From: Candidatus Bathyarchaeota archaeon
Lineage (GTDB): Archaea > Thermoproteota > Bathyarchaeia > 40CM-2-53-6 > JALHTG01
NCBI GenBank assembly: GCA_022865705.1
Contig: JALHTG010000019.1
Coordinates: 1-64,000, forward strand
Reading direction: 5' to 3'
Length of the DNA: 64,000 nucleotides
A program made the translations under genes and the position numbers. Within the stretch, counting starts at the first letter, position 1, and each line of letters starts with the position of its first letter. Below are positions 38,938 through 48,700 of this stretch, piece by piece. Under the pieces are notes generated by a model, which worked only from the letters and a program-made list of their open reading frames with translations, made no database searches and had not been told where the DNA came from.

Positions 38938-39804
38938 CTACTTCTTCGTCCGTGGTTGGAAGCTTACAACTATTCGGCCTTTCTTCTGCAGATACATCAG
39001 GGCGGCAACCACGCCAACAGCGACCACAAAAGAGCACAGAGCAATCCTTGTAATGGCAAGCGCTTGAGCAAGATTCTCGTTTTCTGAGAGCGACCTTTGG
39101 TGCTCTTCATTCAGCTTGGTGTATCGCGAATTAAGGGTTGAGTAGTCCGAAGAGAGTTTATTGTAGTCCGTGTTCAACTTGTCGTAGTCTGCCTTGAGCT
39201 GTATGTACTCCGGAGTTGTAGCCAATACATATGTGAGCGGGCCCGTTTCCTTATCCACTGTATCCACGTAGGTGCGATAATTGTAATACGTCGGGTACCA
39301 CCACCACCAGTAGCGCGTTGCGTTCACTCCATACCAATAGTATGGATACGAATAGTACGAGTAGCTGTAGGAGTAACTGTATGTTCTCACACTCTCCGAC
39401 GCAACAGCCATGAGGAAGCTCCTCGGTGCATCGCTCGGAATACTGACGGCACCATACTTCTGGAAGGAGTTTCCAGAAACTGCACTTATCTGCTTGACGA
39501 TCGACACGCTGCCAATCAACCTAGGTTCACCTGAGAGAGAGTATGCGAAGAGTTCAACGGATAGGTCCTGGACCTCGCAATCTTTCTTGACAGTAGCTGT
39601 CACGGAAACCGTGATGGTTTCTCCCGGTTTTCCATTCTCAGGATAGCTAACATCGACATCGAAGTATGCCAGCGCAAACCTCTTCTGAGTAGGAGAGGCA
39701 TGACTCGGGATTACGCTACCCAGAAAGACGCATAGTACAATGAGACAAGCTACCGTTTGCGACCTCTTCACTTCAACCACCGAGGTATCTGAGATTATTC
39801 CCAT
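38938..39804 (-). CDS. Secreted/anchored protein with Tyr/Trp-rich tract, coiled coil and C-terminal TM
   Basis: TYSYSYSYSYYSYPYYWYGVNATRYWWWWYPTYYNYRTY; repeats DYDKLNTDYNKLSSDYSTLNSRYTKLNEEH; C-terminal TM. Confidence 0.68.
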   Translation of the reverse strand: MGIISDTSVVEVKRSQTVACLIVLCVFLGSVIPSHASPTQKRFALAYFDVDVSYPENGKPGETITVSVTATVKKDCEVQDLSVELFAYSLSGEPRLIGSVSIVKQISAVSGNSFQKYGAVSIPSDAPRSFLMAVASESVRTYSYSYSYSYYSYPYYWYGVNATRYWWWWYPTYYNYRTYVDTVDKETGPLTYVLATTPEYIQLKADYDKLNTDYNKLSSDYSTLNSRYTKLNEEHQRSLSENENLAQALAITRIALCSFVVAVGVVAALMYLQKKGRIVVSFQPRTKK

Positions 39805-39919
39805 ATATTGATGTTTATTTTCCGTCTTGAAGCCAATGGATGATCTGAATGGACGAGGATCAGTTCTCCATAACAGCTTGGATCTTCCTGATGTCGAGTA
39901 GGACATTGTGTTCCTTACG

Positions 39920-40942
39920 TCAGCCCATGATCTTCTTGAAAACCCTAAGGAAGTTCTCACCAAGTATCTTGATCACATCTTCTTCTCCATATCCTCTCTT
40001 GAGAAGACCCTCCGTAAAGCTAGGTATCTTCGTTACATCTTCTAAGCCTTTAGGAGTGTTTTCAATGCCATCGAAATCTGAGCCTAGTCCGACGTGTTCG
40101 ACACTTGCGATTTTCACCACGTGATCAACATGGTCTAAGACTCTTTCCAAAGTTGCATTGTCCTTGTTCTCGTCGACGAAAGCAGGTGCGAAATTCATTC
40201 CCATAACACCGTCTTTCTTGGCCAGAAGTTTGATCATCTCGTCGGTGAGGTTTCGTCGATGGTTGCATATCGCGCGACAGTTGGAATGCGAGGCGATTAT
40301 TGGGCTCTTTGTCGTCTCAATAACGTCGAAGAAACCTGCGTCGCTGATGTGCGAGACGTCGATCACCATCCCGATCTTGCTCATTTCGGCTACAAGTTCG
40401 AGACCGAAGTTTGTTAAGCCCCCCTTTGTCCTTCCTTCAGCGGCGCCATCCGCGATCTGATTCCGCTCGTTCCAAGTCAATGTCATGGCCCTGACTCCGA
40501 GCCGATGTAGCATTCTCAGGATGCCGAGGTCCGCCTCGACGGCTTCTCCCCCTTCGATTGAGAGCATTGCAGCTATCTTTCCCTGTTTCTCTGCCTCACG
40601 GACATCAGCGACTCTAGTAAAAGGAAGTAACTTGTCTGGATGTGCGTCAAGAAGTTGATAGAATCGATCAATCAACTGTAAGACTCGGTGAAGCGCCCTC
40701 TCAATCTTGTATTCAGGTTGAATGTACGCAGCGAAGACCTGCAGATCTACGCCACTCTCGAGAAGCCTCGGTAGATCTACGTGGCCCTTCATCGACCGTT
40801 CACCAAAGTTTCGTGGAGTCGCAAGCTTTGTTGGTCTGGCAGGTGGTACCATTAGCTCAAGTAACGTATCTATATGGGCATCTACGACCGTGGCACGTTT
40901 GTGAAGCTCAAGAATTCTTTGGTTCATGCGACGTAACCACAT
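39920..40942 (-). CDS. M19-family (renal-type) membrane dipeptidase
   Basis: VVDAHIDTLLEL, SIEGGEAVEADLGILRMLHRLGVRAMTLTWNERNQIADGA, HVGLGSDFDG. Confidence 0.92.
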   Translation of the reverse strand: MWLRRMNQRILELHKRATVVDAHIDTLLELMVPPARPTKLATPRNFGERSMKGHVDLPRLLESGVDLQVFAAYIQPEYKIERALHRVLQLIDRFYQLLDAHPDKLLPFTRVADVREAEKQGKIAAMLSIEGGEAVEADLGILRMLHRLGVRAMTLTWNERNQIADGAAEGRTKGGLTNFGLELVAEMSKIGMVIDVSHISDAGFFDVIETTKSPIIASHSNCRAICNHRRNLTDEMIKLLAKKDGVMGMNFAPAFVDENKDNATLERVLDHVDHVVKIASVEHVGLGSDFDGIENTPKGLEDVTKIPSFTEGLLKRGYGEEDVIKILGENFLRVFKKIMG

Positions 40943-41069
40943 TTGGCTGGACTAGTTCACATAATGTTCGCGAGTTGCGATTTATCGTTATGCCTGTTGT
41001 GAGACAGGGCTCAATCTTAGAAGAAACCATATAGTCGTCTCCTTATCTCTAGAATCGTGGTTGATTCAG

Positions 41070-42122
41070 ATGCGTATAGTCGACCTCAGAAGCGACACAG
41101 TCACCCTTCCTACTGACGAAATGTTGGAGGCAATGAGAAACGCTGAACTCGGCGATGATGTCTACAGGGAAGACCCTACCGTCAATCGTCTCGAGAAATT
41201 GGCTGCTAAGAAGATGGGCAAAGATGCTGCGTTGCTGACAACAAGTGGAACACAGGCTAACCTCGTGAGTGCGATGAGTCAGACTACGCGAGGCGACGAG
41301 GTAATCTTGGAAACTGAAGCCCACATGTACTACTATGAAGTCGGCGCCTTCTCAGCACTAGGTGGGCTTATCCCCCGTTTTGTGAAAGGGCATATGGGAG
41401 TCATGTCTCCTAGGGATATTGAGCAAGTGCTGAGGCCTCCCAACATACACTTTCCTCCAACAAGCCTAATCTGCATCGAGAACACGCATAACCGCGCCGG
41501 GGGAACAATCTGGTCCCCATCGAACATCAAAGAAGTGTCTGATCTTGCGAAAACTCACGGCTTGAGAGTTCACATGGACGGGGCAAGAATATTCAACGCA
41601 GCCATTGCTTTAGGTTTGGACGTGCGTGAGTTCACGCGCCATGTGGACACGTTGATGTTCTGCCTCTCCAAGGGTCTGAGCGCACCAATCGGGTCAATGG
41701 TTGTAGGTGAGCAGGCGTTTGTCGACCGTGCAAGACGATACCGCAAGATGCTTGGCGGAGGTATGAGGCAGGCGGGCGTAATCGCAGCCGCGGGGATCAT
41801 TGCGATAGAGAAGATGGTGGATCGTCTCAGGGATGATCACGTCAACGCTAAGACACTCGCCGCGGGGCTATCGAAGATTCCAGGAATAACGGTCGACGTG
41901 GCAAGAGTTCAGACCAATATTGTGGTCTACGACGTAGCTGGGTTGGGCGTGGATGGGAAAAGCTGGGTTGCAGAGTTGGGTAAGTATGGAGTTAAGGCGG
42001 GAGCTCAAGAGTACGGGCGAGTGAGAATGGTTACTCATAGAGGCATTGAGAAAGAGGACATAGAATACGCGCTCACGGCCGTCGAGAAGGCAACCAAAGA
42101 CATTCTAGGCAAGAAGAGGTAA
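41070..42122 (+). CDS. Low-specificity L-threonine aldolase
   Basis: VDLRSDTVTLPTDEMLEAM, AALLTTSGTQANL, CLSKGLSAPIGSMVVG. Confidence 0.92.
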   Translation: MRIVDLRSDTVTLPTDEMLEAMRNAELGDDVYREDPTVNRLEKLAAKKMGKDAALLTTSGTQANLVSAMSQTTRGDEVILETEAHMYYYEVGAFSALGGLIPRFVKGHMGVMSPRDIEQVLRPPNIHFPPTSLICIENTHNRAGGTIWSPSNIKEVSDLAKTHGLRVHMDGARIFNAAIALGLDVREFTRHVDTLMFCLSKGLSAPIGSMVVGEQAFVDRARRYRKMLGGGMRQAGVIAAAGIIAIEKMVDRLRDDHVNAKTLAAGLSKIPGITVDVARVQTNIVVYDVAGLGVDGKSWVAELGKYGVKAGAQEYGRVRMVTHRGIEKEDIEYALTAVEKATKDILGKKR

Positions 42123-42289
42123 TGAATGGCTAGGCCCTTACCGGTTCTCTCTCTTCTACTCTGAATCATTCTGGTAACCGAGGGCAATTCCGTTACTTCA
42201 ACCTCACTCAACGAAATCCTCCCGCACGTTATCGCTACTCGTTTCCGAAATCATAAGTACTTGGACTCTCATGTGAGATTCTAGGAGTA

Positions 42290-43765
42290 TTGTGGCAGAT
42301 GAAATTCGTAGTCGCAATGCTGAGTCACGAAACGAACATGTTTAGCTCCGTGAAGACAGAACTTCGCCACTTCAAGGAAAGGGAGCTCTGCTATGGCGAG
42401 GAGATGTTCACGGCTTTCAAGGGAACTAAAACCGGCATCGGAGGAGCTATGGATGCAGCGAAGGCAAACAACATTGAACTCATTCCAACCGTTGCTGCAA
42501 ATGCAATGCCGTCAGGATTGGTCACCGCAGATGCTTATCGCACTCTGAAAAGAAAGATCCTAGATGGGATCAAAGCCGCGGGAGCGGTTGACGGCTTTGT
42601 TGGGATTCTTCACGGATCTATGGCGGTTGAAGGAGTTGGAAATGCTGAGGGCGACTTCCTTCGTGATGTGCGAGGAGCCCTTGGATCACAGGTCCCTGTA
42701 GTGTGTACACTCGACCTTCATGCAACAGTCACAAAACTGATGATTGAGTCATGCGACGCCATTTTCGGCTTCAACACTAACCCTCACGTCGATTCGTATG
42801 AGCGTGCAGTGGAGGCCGTGAATGCGGCCGTTGCCATCAGCAAAGGAAAGATCAAGCCTGTTATGGCGCTTCGGAAACCCGCGATGATGCCTCCAACAAT
42901 CAATATGAGAACAACAGAGGGCCCGATGGTGAAGATTTTCGAAAGGGCGTACAAAATAGAGCGGGATCCACTGGTCGTAAATGTCAATGTGGCTGGCGGT
43001 TTTCCGTTTATGGATACTGAGGAGGCTGGATTCAGCATTGTGGTCATAACTAATGATGATCGTGAACTGGCAGAGAAATATGCCCAGCAACTCTCCGATT
43101 TTGCTTGGAGCGTTCGGAGAGAGTTCTTGAAGCCACTCACAGCGGTTCCTGAGGCCGTGAAGAGAGCGATGGAGGCAAAAGAGGGGCCGGTGATTCTGGC
43201 TGATGTGGCAGATAACCCGGGTGGTGGAGGCTCTGGCGACGGAACAGTCGTGCTGAAGACGCTGCTCGATATGGGGGCGCGCAATGTTGGGTTTGCGTTG
43301 ATCAAGGATCCTGAAGCGGTGGACAAGGCGATTAAGGCAGGTGTGGGGGGAACGGTCACCATGATGATTGGTGGAAAGACAGACAAATTCCACGGGCCAC
43401 CAGTGAAGATCACCGGGCGAGTAAGAACGATTACGGACGGGACCTTCATTCATAAGGGTCCAATGAGTACGGGCTCGAAGGGAGAGATTGGCCGAAGCGT
43501 CGTCTTGACGGTCAACGGTGTGGAACTGATAGTCTCAGAGCTGAAGATGGCGCCAAATGATCCTGAGATATTCAGGAGGCATGGGATTGAACCGACTGAG
43601 AAGAGAATTCTCGTTGTGAAGTCGAGAGGCCACTTCAGGGCTGGATACGAGCCTTTCGCCAAAGAGATAATCGAGGTCGATGCACCCGGCGTAGCTAGCC
43701 CAAACCTCAAACAGTTCCCATACAAACATGTGAGGAGGCCACTTTTCCCTCTGGACGACATCTAG
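42290..43765 (+). CDS. M81 family metallopeptidase (MlrC-like)
   Basis: VAMLSHETNMFS, FVGILHGSMAVEGVGNAEGDFLRDVR, ILADVADNPGGGGSGDGT. Confidence 0.93.
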   Translation: MWQMKFVVAMLSHETNMFSSVKTELRHFKERELCYGEEMFTAFKGTKTGIGGAMDAAKANNIELIPTVAANAMPSGLVTADAYRTLKRKILDGIKAAGAVDGFVGILHGSMAVEGVGNAEGDFLRDVRGALGSQVPVVCTLDLHATVTKLMIESCDAIFGFNTNPHVDSYERAVEAVNAAVAISKGKIKPVMALRKPAMMPPTINMRTTEGPMVKIFERAYKIERDPLVVNVNVAGGFPFMDTEEAGFSIVVITNDDRELAEKYAQQLSDFAWSVRREFLKPLTAVPEAVKRAMEAKEGPVILADVADNPGGGGSGDGTVVLKTLLDMGARNVGFALIKDPEAVDKAIKAGVGGTVTMMIGGKTDKFHGPPVKITGRVRTITDGTFIHKGPMSTGSKGEIGRSVVLTVNGVELIVSELKMAPNDPEIFRRHGIEPTEKRILVVKSRGHFRAGYEPFAKEIIEVDAPGVASPNLKQFPYKHVRRPLFPLDDI

Positions 43766-44059
43766 CTCCACAAGACGAAAGCTGTAGCATCTCAAGATCC
43801 GTTCGATTCATCTACCGTCACTGGCACCACGAACTGTCCCCGATCTGGAGGAATATGTAAGAAACGGTTTTGGCATGATTCGGCTAAGTTGGCTTTCTGT
43901 AGTCTTGTTACGCGTAGAGGTCTTTTCTTGGCCATTAGCGATTCTTGAGAGATATCGGCTTATGATTTTGTGAGAACGCGCCATAGGTTTCCAAAAGGGA
44001 TTTCAACTCTTTGGGCAATCAAAGACATGTCGGCCGTCCTGATGTGGAGAGTTGAACAG

Positions 44060-44212
44060 ATGAGGCTTGATGCTATACTAGTGCTTGATGTTGGTGGACA
44101 GTACTGCTATCTTATTGCTAGGAGGATCAGAGAGTTCAATGTCTACTCCGAGGTTGTTGAGCGCGCGCGTCTAACTTTTGGAACGATTCTACAGCACTTC
44201 GAAAGCTGTTGA
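44060..44212 (+). pseudogene. 5' remnant of GMP synthase glutaminase subunit (GuaAa-like)
   Basis: [34 protein letters not shown] resembles the GuaA N-terminus; similarity stops at 44161 at a (GC)n tract. Confidence 0.65.
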
Positions 44213-44290
44213 GAAATGACGTTCTTTGAAGAGGGGAACAAGAACGCATCGTTACGCGAAACCAGACGTTTGGTAGCCCACTACTGAGTT

Positions 44291-45184
44291 TCAAGCAATT
44301 CTCTTAATTTCGCCGAATAGGCCTGTCGGCCTTATTGCCAATGTAGCTACCAGCACAACGAACCCGTATATGTCGCAGTAAGAAGGATTGATCAAGACTG
44401 ATCCTAAGGACTCGACCACGCCCAGCAGTATCCCGCCAACGATAGTGCCGGGGATGGACCCCAGGCCTCCCAGAGTTATTATTATGAACCCCTTCATTGT
44501 GGAGATTGCCCCGTTAGTGGGATAAACCATGTAGACTGGTGTAAGAAGAGCGCCGGCAGCAGCCGCGAGCGCGACACCCATCCCAAACGCGATCTGATCT
44601 ACCGTATATGGGTTTATGCCGGCTATCTGAACTCCAATCCGATTTTGAGCCGTAGCTTGGAACGCCCTCCCTATCCAAGTTCTCTTCACGCAATAGTAGA
44701 AGATTCCCAATATGAGTACCGTTCCTACAAAGGCTGTGAATCTACTTCCACTCATGGGGAGTGTTCCAAAATACACTGGGGGGTAATAGTCTGGTGTTGA
44801 GAATACATATGGCCCGTATAGGACAACCGCTATGTTACGAAATAGGATTACGGATGCGATAGTGATTATTGTGACGTAGTCGTCCCTCCTCTCAACTCCT
44901 CCTGCAAACATGGGCCTTAGGAGAAGACGATAATATGCCAATCCCACCAAGAAGACAACAATCATCGAGGTGGGGATCCCCAAGAACCATTTTTCCGATC
45001 CGAATACTTTGACAACCAAGAACCATTGAACGTAACTGCCGACCATGTAGAATTCTCCCATGGCCCAGTTCATCATCTTCATTATACCATAGATGAAAGT
45101 GATTCCTATGGCCATCAAACAATATGTCGAACCGATTATTATTCCGAGAAAAAGATACTGAGAGAGAAGAAGGGGATCCATCAA
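44291..45184 (-). CDS. livH: Branched-chain amino acid ABC transporter permease LivH
   Basis: Multi-TM LivH-like; GFIIITLGGLGSIPGTIVGGILLGVVESLG. Confidence 0.9.
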   Translation of the reverse strand: MMDPLLLSQYLFLGIIIGSTYCLMAIGITFIYGIMKMMNWAMGEFYMVGSYVQWFLVVKVFGSEKWFLGIPTSMIVVFLVGLAYYRLLLRPMFAGGVERRDDYVTIITIASVILFRNIAVVLYGPYVFSTPDYYPPVYFGTLPMSGSRFTAFVGTVLILGIFYYCVKRTWIGRAFQATAQNRIGVQIAGINPYTVDQIAFGMGVALAAAAGALLTPVYMVYPTNGAISTMKGFIIITLGGLGSIPGTIVGGILLGVVESLGSVLINPSYCDIYGFVVLVATLAIRPTGLFGEIKRIA

Positions 45185-45222
45185 CTTCTGCCCGTCACGC
45201 CTTGGGCAAGCCCGTCGTGATT

Positions 45223-46434
45223 CTACTGATATACTACTGTTGCATCTTTGATGTCTTGTCCAACCTTTGTAAATTGAAGCACAATTAGAGGCGTCGAGAA
45301 GTGCTGGAAATAGCGTCCCTTCTCTTGTGGAAAGACAACCTTCTCGGAATTCCAGCTTATGAAGGTGCCTTTGCGTAGGGCGTCGGCGATAGCTTTTGGA
45401 TCGGCCGAATTTGCTTTCTCAATTGCCTGTTTGATTACCATTATCTCAGCATATGCATTAAACGCGTTGTATGTCGGCTCCTCGTTGTATTCTTGAATGT
45501 ACAAGGATTTCATCTGCGCGCCTAGACTGGTTAACTTCATTGCTGGGTGATAGTATGATGTCCAGTAGATCTTCTCTCCCTTCGCTCCTAATGCATCCCA
45601 GTATCCTGGTTCAACTGGGTAGTCAGCGGCGCCTAGATGCGGCGTGCCGGGAAAGAGCCCAATGTCGTAGGATTGTGATAGGATGAGTCTGAAGAGGGCG
45701 CCAGAAGCAGTGACTATCACTAAGTCAGGCTTCCATGCTTTTAACTCGAGTAGGTGTGCAGTCGCATCAACAGCCTTGAATGAGATTACAACTGATTTGT
45801 ATTCGACTTCCGCTGGTTTTTGTTTACCCATTTCATCGTTTAGTCCCAGTCCATAGTCGGTGTCCTCTGCTATCTGGGCAACTTTCTTGAAGTTCATGAC
45901 TTTGATCCACTTAAGCCAAAACGTGACTCTATCTGGGTCTATGATGTGCATTCTAAATGTGTACGGTAATCCTCTCTCGGTAATTTTAACGGAAGACGAT
46001 GAAGTGATGAGTAGGGGTATGCTATACTTCTCGTGTACGTCTTGTACTGCAAGAGTAACGGAGCTGTGGACTTGTCCCACTGCGGCCACTATTTTGTCCT
46101 TTGTGATTAGCTTCTCGGTTGCAGCAACGCCTTTCTCAGGGGTCCCAGAATCATCTTCAATGACTAACTTCACAGGTCTCCCCAAGATTCCCCCCTGTTG
46201 ATTGATGTATTTTTCGGCCAAGTACGACGCTCTCCTGATGAAATGTCCGTATCCATAAGCTCCTGGAGGAGATAGGGGAGTGACGACGCCAATCGCTATT
46301 GGTTCAGCTGATGGTTTTGGAAGCATCACAAAAACATATGCTGCCCCGCTTACGACTGCGATGATCAATACCGCAACTATGATCACAGTCTGAATTCGAG
46401 TAACGGCCCTCTTGCTTGTGACAAACTCAAACAA
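45223..46434 (-). CDS. livK: Branched-chain amino acid ABC transporter substrate-binding protein
   Basis: N-terminal TM/signal, IAIGVVTPLSPPGAYGYG, GGILGRPVKLVIEDDSGTPEKGVAATEKLI. Confidence 0.9.
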   Translation of the reverse strand: MFEFVTSKRAVTRIQTVIIVAVLIIAVVSGAAYVFVMLPKPSAEPIAIGVVTPLSPPGAYGYGHFIRRASYLAEKYINQQGGILGRPVKLVIEDDSGTPEKGVAATEKLITKDKIVAAVGQVHSSVTLAVQDVHEKYSIPLLITSSSSVKITERGLPYTFRMHIIDPDRVTFWLKWIKVMNFKKVAQIAEDTDYGLGLNDEMGKQKPAEVEYKSVVISFKAVDATAHLLELKAWKPDLVIVTASGALFRLILSQSYDIGLFPGTPHLGAADYPVEPGYWDALGAKGEKIYWTSYYHPAMKLTSLGAQMKSLYIQEYNEEPTYNAFNAYAEIMVIKQAIEKANSADPKAIADALRKGTFISWNSEKVVFPQEKGRYFQHFSTPLIVLQFTKVGQDIKDATVVYQ

Positions 46435-46530
46435 TCAACATCCATCCTCACAGAACATGCGTTTGAAAACAAGGCCACGAGAACTGAGCATATAACATTT
46501 GTGTTTGTAGCGCGCCAGCTTCTTGCAAAA

Positions 46531-47067
46531 CTATCTTCTCCATGTCAATTTTGTGAAGTGGATTGGTGAGCGTATTTTGTGTGGGAGGCCTTGCTTGATC
46601 GCGGATAGGGCGTTTGCGAGTAGGGCTGTGAGGCAGAGGAGCACGTGTGACAGGACGTTTCTCAGGCCTCGGGTTCGAAGCTGACGCAGACCGAAATATG
46701 TCTCAAGTCTTGACACGACTCTTTCTATGGCGGATCGTTTCCGGTATAGGCGTCTCAGGCTTGGTGGTCCGTGGCTGCGGAATTTGCGGTCGACGCGGAG
46801 AACCCGTCTGCCTTTCGCCTGGTTCCTTGGATATGGTATGACGGGTTTCGCGTCTAGACGCTTCACCTCTTCTCTTACGGCTTGGCTTGAGTACTGTGAA
46901 TCCGCGACCACGTGGCGTACTCTACGCTTACGTCTGCGCCTGATAGCTTTCTTGAGGAGCGTTGGCGCGACCTTCTTCTCGTTCACGTTCGCAGGCTCCA
47001 GAATGACTGCTAGAGGCATCTCGCTCTTTGTGTCGGCTGCCAAGTGAACGCCGTATCCAAGCGTCAC
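46531..47067 (-). pseudogene. DDE transposase, C-terminal part (frame-shifted)
   Basis: VVADSQYSSQAVREEVKRL, RKRSAIERVVSRLETYFGLRQLRTRGL. Confidence 0.85.
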
Positions 47068-47551
47068 GTTTCCGCCCCTGCTTTCTTAAACCTGCCTCGA
47101 TATCGGACAGTCCGCGGCGGCTATTCTTGGGGTCTCTGCGGCTGTACGCCTTGATGAATGTGGCGTCTAAAGCCACGGTTCTGGCGTCCAATATGTTCAT
47201 CCGGGCAAGCTGCTTCACGCAATGTGCCATGATCTCTTGGAAAGCTTCAGGGCCGATTCGCTTCCTGAACCTTGAGAGTATCGATGGATGGTACGATTTC
47301 TCGCCTTCTTTAACGTCGCATAACATGCGGAGATCCTCATCGTTCTGGAGCAGCCTATGCAGCTCATCATAGCCCTCGATACGCGCTACTCGCTTGAGAA
47401 GCTCCGTCTTGAATTGGCCGAACAGGCTTCTCGGATGTCTACCGGTCCGCCTTCTCCCGTAGCTTCTTTCCAAGGCTTGCTCTACAAAATCTAGATCCAC
47501 CGCCTGAAACAAATCATGCAGAGCCCTACACTCGTTCACCCGTGTCACCAA
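46928..47551 (-). pseudogene. DDE transposase, N-terminal part (frame-shifted near 47075)
   Basis: SILSRFRKRIGPEAFQEIMAHCVKQLARMNILDARTVALDATFIKAYSRRDP; homology continues in the 46531-47067 frame. Confidence 0.85.
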
Positions 47552-47743
47552 GAACGAGGTGAACGTGTGTAAAGCTCATCCGTTCTCTTGCCAAAACCAA
47601 GCATACATCTTCATGTTAAGCGAAAGAGTTTTGCAAGAAGCTGGCGCGCGTTTGTAGCACGTTATGATGTTTCATACTCGGAACAAGCATTATATACACA
47701 CAACCGGTAGTTCATCAATTCGGGCGATTACAAGGTCAATTCG

Positions 47744-48676
47744 ATGAAGAATTCACATTTGCTGCTTCTGTCCTCAAGTGTCATCTTTATGCTAATAGTT
47801 CCTTATCTTTTCGAAACCTATGAAGTTCACATAATTATCATAAGCCTCTACTACATGGTCTTGGCCTGTAGCTGGAATCTAGTCGCTGGATACACCGGTC
47901 AATTCTCTGTGGCTCATCATGCTTTTGCGGCTGTTGGAGGCTACACTTCCGCACTTCTCGCAGTCGATCTAGGCATCTCCCCTTTGGTGGGGATCTTTGT
48001 TGGCGGTTTGGCTGCGATGGCAATAAGCTATCTCATCGGGCACATTTGTCTGAAGCTCAGGGCAATATATCTTGCAGTGGCCACTTGGGCTTTTGCAGGA
48101 AGTCTCGAACTTGCCGTCCGGATGGCATACAAATGGACAAGAGGAGACTTGGGACTTACTGCCCCACGTCTGATAGAAACAGCATCAGTTACTCCATATT
48201 ACTATGCTGGTTGTGTCATGACGATCGCATCAGTAGTCATAATGTACAGAATTGTAAACTCGAAGATTGGATTGTATATGAGATCCATACGTGAGGATGA
48301 AGAAGCGGCTTCTGTGATGGCTGTAGATACCGTCAAATGGAAGAAATTTATCTTTTCCATAAGCGGTCTCTTTGCAGGCATAGCTGGAGCTTACAAAGCT
48401 CACTACATCGGTTTGGTCAGTCCAGTTCTCCTAGGATTCGATGAAATGGCTGTCATTATAATGATGACAACAATTGGGGGATACGGCAATTTCTTCGGAC
48501 CGATTATTGGAGCACCCCTGATAGAGATACTCACGGAATATCTAAGGGTGGTGGGAGAGATTAGAATGGTCCTATATGCAGTAGTTGTCATTCTCATCGC
48601 CCGGTTCTTTAGGGGAGGGCTTGTCGGTTTCTTGCAGCTGCTCTACAAAAGACATCTGAGAGGACTCCGTTCTTGA
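47744..48676 (+). CDS. livM: Branched-chain amino acid ABC transporter permease LivM
   Basis: SWNLVAGYTGQFSVAHHAFAAVGGYTSALL. Confidence 0.9.
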   Translation: MKNSHLLLLSSSVIFMLIVPYLFETYEVHIIIISLYYMVLACSWNLVAGYTGQFSVAHHAFAAVGGYTSALLAVDLGISPLVGIFVGGLAAMAISYLIGHICLKLRAIYLAVATWAFAGSLELAVRMAYKWTRGDLGLTAPRLIETASVTPYYYAGCVMTIASVVIMYRIVNSKIGLYMRSIREDEEAASVMAVDTVKWKKFIFSISGLFAGIAGAYKAHYIGLVSPVLLGFDEMAVIIMMTTIGGYGNFFGPIIGAPLIEILTEYLRVVGEIRMVLYAVVVILIARFFRGGLVGFLQLLYKRHLRGLRS

Positions 48677-48700
48677 CGAATCTTTCTTGAGGCGACGGCA

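Larger units (their letters stand above)
46510..47649 (-). mobile_element. IS5/IS1182-like insertion sequence (1140 bp), 23-bp TIRs, 7-bp target duplication GTTTGTA
   Basis: TIR GCGCGCCAGCTTCTTGCAAAACT at 46510-46532 and its reverse complement at 47627-47649; GTTTGTA at 46503-46509 and 47650-47656. Confidence 0.94.

Noticed and set aside
42749-43453. Long antisense ORFs (234 and 221 aa) opposite the M81 gene
   Set aside because: Shadow ORFs of a well-supported CDS; no recognisable motifs
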